Source: Stomorhina lunata (lineage: Eukaryota > Arthropoda > Insecta > Diptera > Rhiniidae). From it: a stretch of 64,000 nucleotides of DNA. Below the pieces are notes generated by a model. That model worked only from the letters and a program-made list of their open reading frames with translations, was not told the DNA's origin and did no database searches. Made by a program: the position numbers and the translations under genes. Every line of letters starts with the position of its first letter. Within the stretch, counting starts at the first letter, position 1. The DNA is taken from NCBI GenBank assembly GCA_933228675.1, contig OW121740.1:127917630-127981629 (forward strand), in the 5' to 3' direction. Below, piece after piece: positions 61,495 to 64,000 of the stretch.

Positions 61495-63910
61495 AGTCTT
61501 TCTTCAAAAAATTTTTCACATAAAATTTTTATGTAAAAGAATTTTTTGAATAAAATTATCAAAGTTTTATACCAGATTTATATGGAAAATTTTAATTATA
61601 AGCATTTTTTGATAAAAATGTTTTCCAGAGAATATTTTCCATACAATTTTTATTAAATTTTTGAACAAACTATTTTTGGTGTAAATTTTTTTTAGGATAA
61701 AATGTTTATATAGAAAATTGTTTTGTGCAATAAATTAAATTTTTCCTTTAAAAATTTTTCGTTCATAAAATTTTTCTTTGAAAATTATTTGTTCATAAAA
61801 TGTTTCTCTAAAAATTTTTTATTTTCAAAATTTTGTACAGAAAATTTTTATTTTAAAAATTTTTCTATAGAAAATTTTTCAATACAAAATTCTTCTATAA
61901 AAAATTTTTCAATATAAAATTTTTTCTATAGAAAATGTTGCAATATCAAAATTTGTCAATAGAAAATTCTTATATTGAAAAATTTTTCTATAAAAAATTT
62001 TTCAATATAAGAATTTTTCTATAGAAACATTTTTCAAAATAAAAATTTTTCCATCGAAAATTTTTCAATATAAAAATGTTTATATTAAAATTTTCTCAAT
62101 ATAAAAATTTTTTTATAGAAATTTTTTTCTTAAAAAATTTTTTTCAAAAAAGTTTTAAGTTATTAAAAATCTTCTGTATAAAAGTTTTCGTTAAAAAGAA
62201 ATTTTGCCTGTAGAAGAGTTTTCCGTTTTGAAGCTTTTTTTTATAGAAAACTGTTCACAAGAAAATTTTCTCTGTTTCTTTTTCTATAAAAAATTTTTCG
62301 TTATCAAAATTAAAAAACAAAAAAATTACTAGTTAATAAAATTACTAGTTAAAATTCTTCATTAAAAATTTTTTAATTGAAATTTTTTGTTGATAAAGCT
62401 TTTCCACTGAAAATTTTAGTTGCAGAAATTTTTCCGTCATATATTTTTTGTTTTCTACAAAAAATTTCTATAAAAATTTTTCTATAGAATATCTTCGTTT
62501 TAAAAATTTTCTATACAAAATTTTTTGTTATTAAATTTTTTCTAAGAAAATTTTTCGTAATCAATTTTTTTTTTCTAAAGAAAACTTTTCGTTATCAAAA
62601 TTTTTTTTTTGGGAAATTCTTCATTATAAAATTTTTCATTAAAAAAAAAATTCGTTTTAAATATTTTTTGTTATAGAAAAATTCGTCGCTATAAAATTTT
62701 TGCTATAGAAAATTTTTCAGTATAAAAATTTTTCTATAGAAAATTTTTCAGTATAAAAATTTTTCTATAGAGAATTTTTCAGTATAAAAATTTTTCTATA
62801 GAAAATTTTTCAGTATAAAATTTTTCTATTGAAATTTTTTCTTATAAAGATTTTTCATTATAAAAGTTAAGCTATAGCAAATTTTTCGTCATAAAAATTT
62901 TTCTATAGACAATTTTTCGTCATAAAAATATTTCTATAGAAGATTTTACGTATAAACATTTTTCTATAGAAAATTTTTCTTCATAAAAATTATTCTATTG
63001 AAAATTTTTCGTCATAAAAATTTTTCTACAGAAAATTTTTCGTCATAAAAATTTTTCTATAGAAAATTTTTCGTCATAAAAATTTTTCTATAGAAAATTT
63101 TTCGTCGTAAAAATTTTTCTATAGAAAATTTTTCGTCATAAAAATTTTTCTATAGAAAATTTTTCGTCATAAAAATTTTTCTATAGAAAATTTTTCGTCA
63201 TAAAAATTTTTCTATAGAAAATTTTTCGTCATAAAAATTTTTCTATAGAAAATTTTTCGTCATAAAAATTTTTCTATAGAAAATTTTTCGTCATAAAAAT
63301 TTTTCTAACGAAAATTTTTCGTCATAAAAATTTTTCTAACGAAAATTTTTTGTCATAAAAATTTTTCTATAGAAAATTTTTCATCATAAAAATTTTTCTA
63401 AAGAAAATTTTTCGTCATAAAAATTTTTCTAAAGAAAATTTTTCGTCATAAAAATTTTTCTAAAGAAAATTTTTCGTCATAAACATTTTTCTATAGAAAA
63501 TTTTTCGTCATAAAAATTTTTCTATAGAAAATTTTTCGTCATGCAAATTTTTCTATAGAAAATTTTTCGTCATGCAAATTTTTCTATAGAAAATTTTTCG
63601 TCATAAAAATTTTTCTATAGAAAATTTTTCGTCATAAAAATTTTTCTATAAAAAATTTTTCGCCATAAAAATTTTTCTATAGAAAATTTTTCATCATAAA
63701 AATTTTCTATAAAAAATTTTTCGTCATAAAAATTTTTCTATACAAAATTTTTCGTCATAAAAATGTTTCTATACAAAATTTTTCGTCATAAAAATTTTTC
63801 TATACAAAATTTTTCGTTATAAAAATTTTTCTATAGAAAACTTTTCGTCATAAAAATTTTTCTATAGAGAATTTTTCTTTATAAATATTTTTTTTTAAGA
63901 AAATTATTTA
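61495..63910 (-). repeat. 31-bp AT satellite, block 8 (spacer CGTCATA)
   Basis: About 78 units of AAAATTTTTCTATAGAAAAT with spacer TTTCGTCATA. Units are almost identical from about 63.0 to 63.65 kb (31-bp steps) and decay to the left, where the spacers are TTCAATATA and TTCAGTATA. Orientation is as in blocks 3 and 6. Confidence 0.95.
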
Positions 63911-64000
63911 AATTGTTTATTATAAAAGTTTTTCTCAAAAACTAACAAAGAAAAACCAAAATTCCTCGACGCATTTCGAAGGTTCGTTATTCCATCCCTT
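63911..64000. other. Window edge, nothing recognised
   Basis: Short non-satellite sequence ending in GAAGGTTCGTTATTCCATCC. Too short to interpret. Confidence 0.4.

Overview
The window reads as non-coding, very AT-rich, repeat-dominated DNA from a higher fly. The evidence is INE-1/DINE-1-like Helentron-derived elements (HINEs) carrying a TCTG/CAGA microsatellite, degraded mariner-type transposases of insect type, an RTE/BovB-like reverse transcriptase relic, and long arrays of short AT-rich satellite. I cannot name the species. A calyptrate or other cyclorrhaphan fly is the most likely source, by inference. I found no supportable host protein-coding gene, tRNA or rRNA. The open reading frames are either transposon remnants or by-products of microsatellites and satellites. 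The DNA is probably intergenic, heterochromatic or deep intronic.

Left third (1-23.6 kb): a foldback-like element with ACACTCAGAAAAA ends (1.06-5.31 kb) encloses an RT relic. A degenerate satellite stretch and a ~110-130 bp tandem repeat follow. A long HINE, copy A, occupies 6.49-9.11 kb. At 10.28-13.46 kb lies an element with a CCCGG-rich head and an (AT)n-AGATATA tail. It contains ~143-bp tandem repeats and is itself hit by a foldback element with ~170-bp arms (10.77-11.40 kb). Further right are HINE fragments, two mariner-superfamily pseudogenes (16.3-16.9 kb on +, 20.9-21.9 kb on -), another tandem-repeat block (19.8-20.8 kb) and a 1.27-kb element with 31-bp perfect TIRs (22.3-23.6 kb).

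Middle third (25-39 kb): HINE copy C (25.2-27.5 kb) is interrupted by a second CCGGG-headed element. HINE copy B (28.8-32.8 kb) is a near-identical inverted partner of copy A and is split by a 1.57-kb TIR element with an ATAT target duplication. That TIR element recurs at 38.0-39.4 kb inside the satellite. A Tc1/mariner element with its TA site, both TIRs and a nearly full-length broken DD37E transposase lies at 32.86-34.16 kb.

Right half (35-64 kb): at least seven blocks of a ~31-bp satellite share the core TTTTCTATAGAAAA. They differ in spacer and appear in both orientations. One block is a relative with a 32-bp period built on AGACGATCGTCT, and one contains a ~0.88-kb higher-order repeat. 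CAGA/TCTG microsatellites and HINE fragments abut three blocks, which suggests the satellite grew inside HINE tandem-repeat sites. A perfect 238-bp inverted repeat with a 79-bp loop (41,287-41,841) interrupts one block.

Nothing here works together as a pathway. What the sequence records is the order of transposition and satellite expansion, which several nested insertions allow to be read directly.
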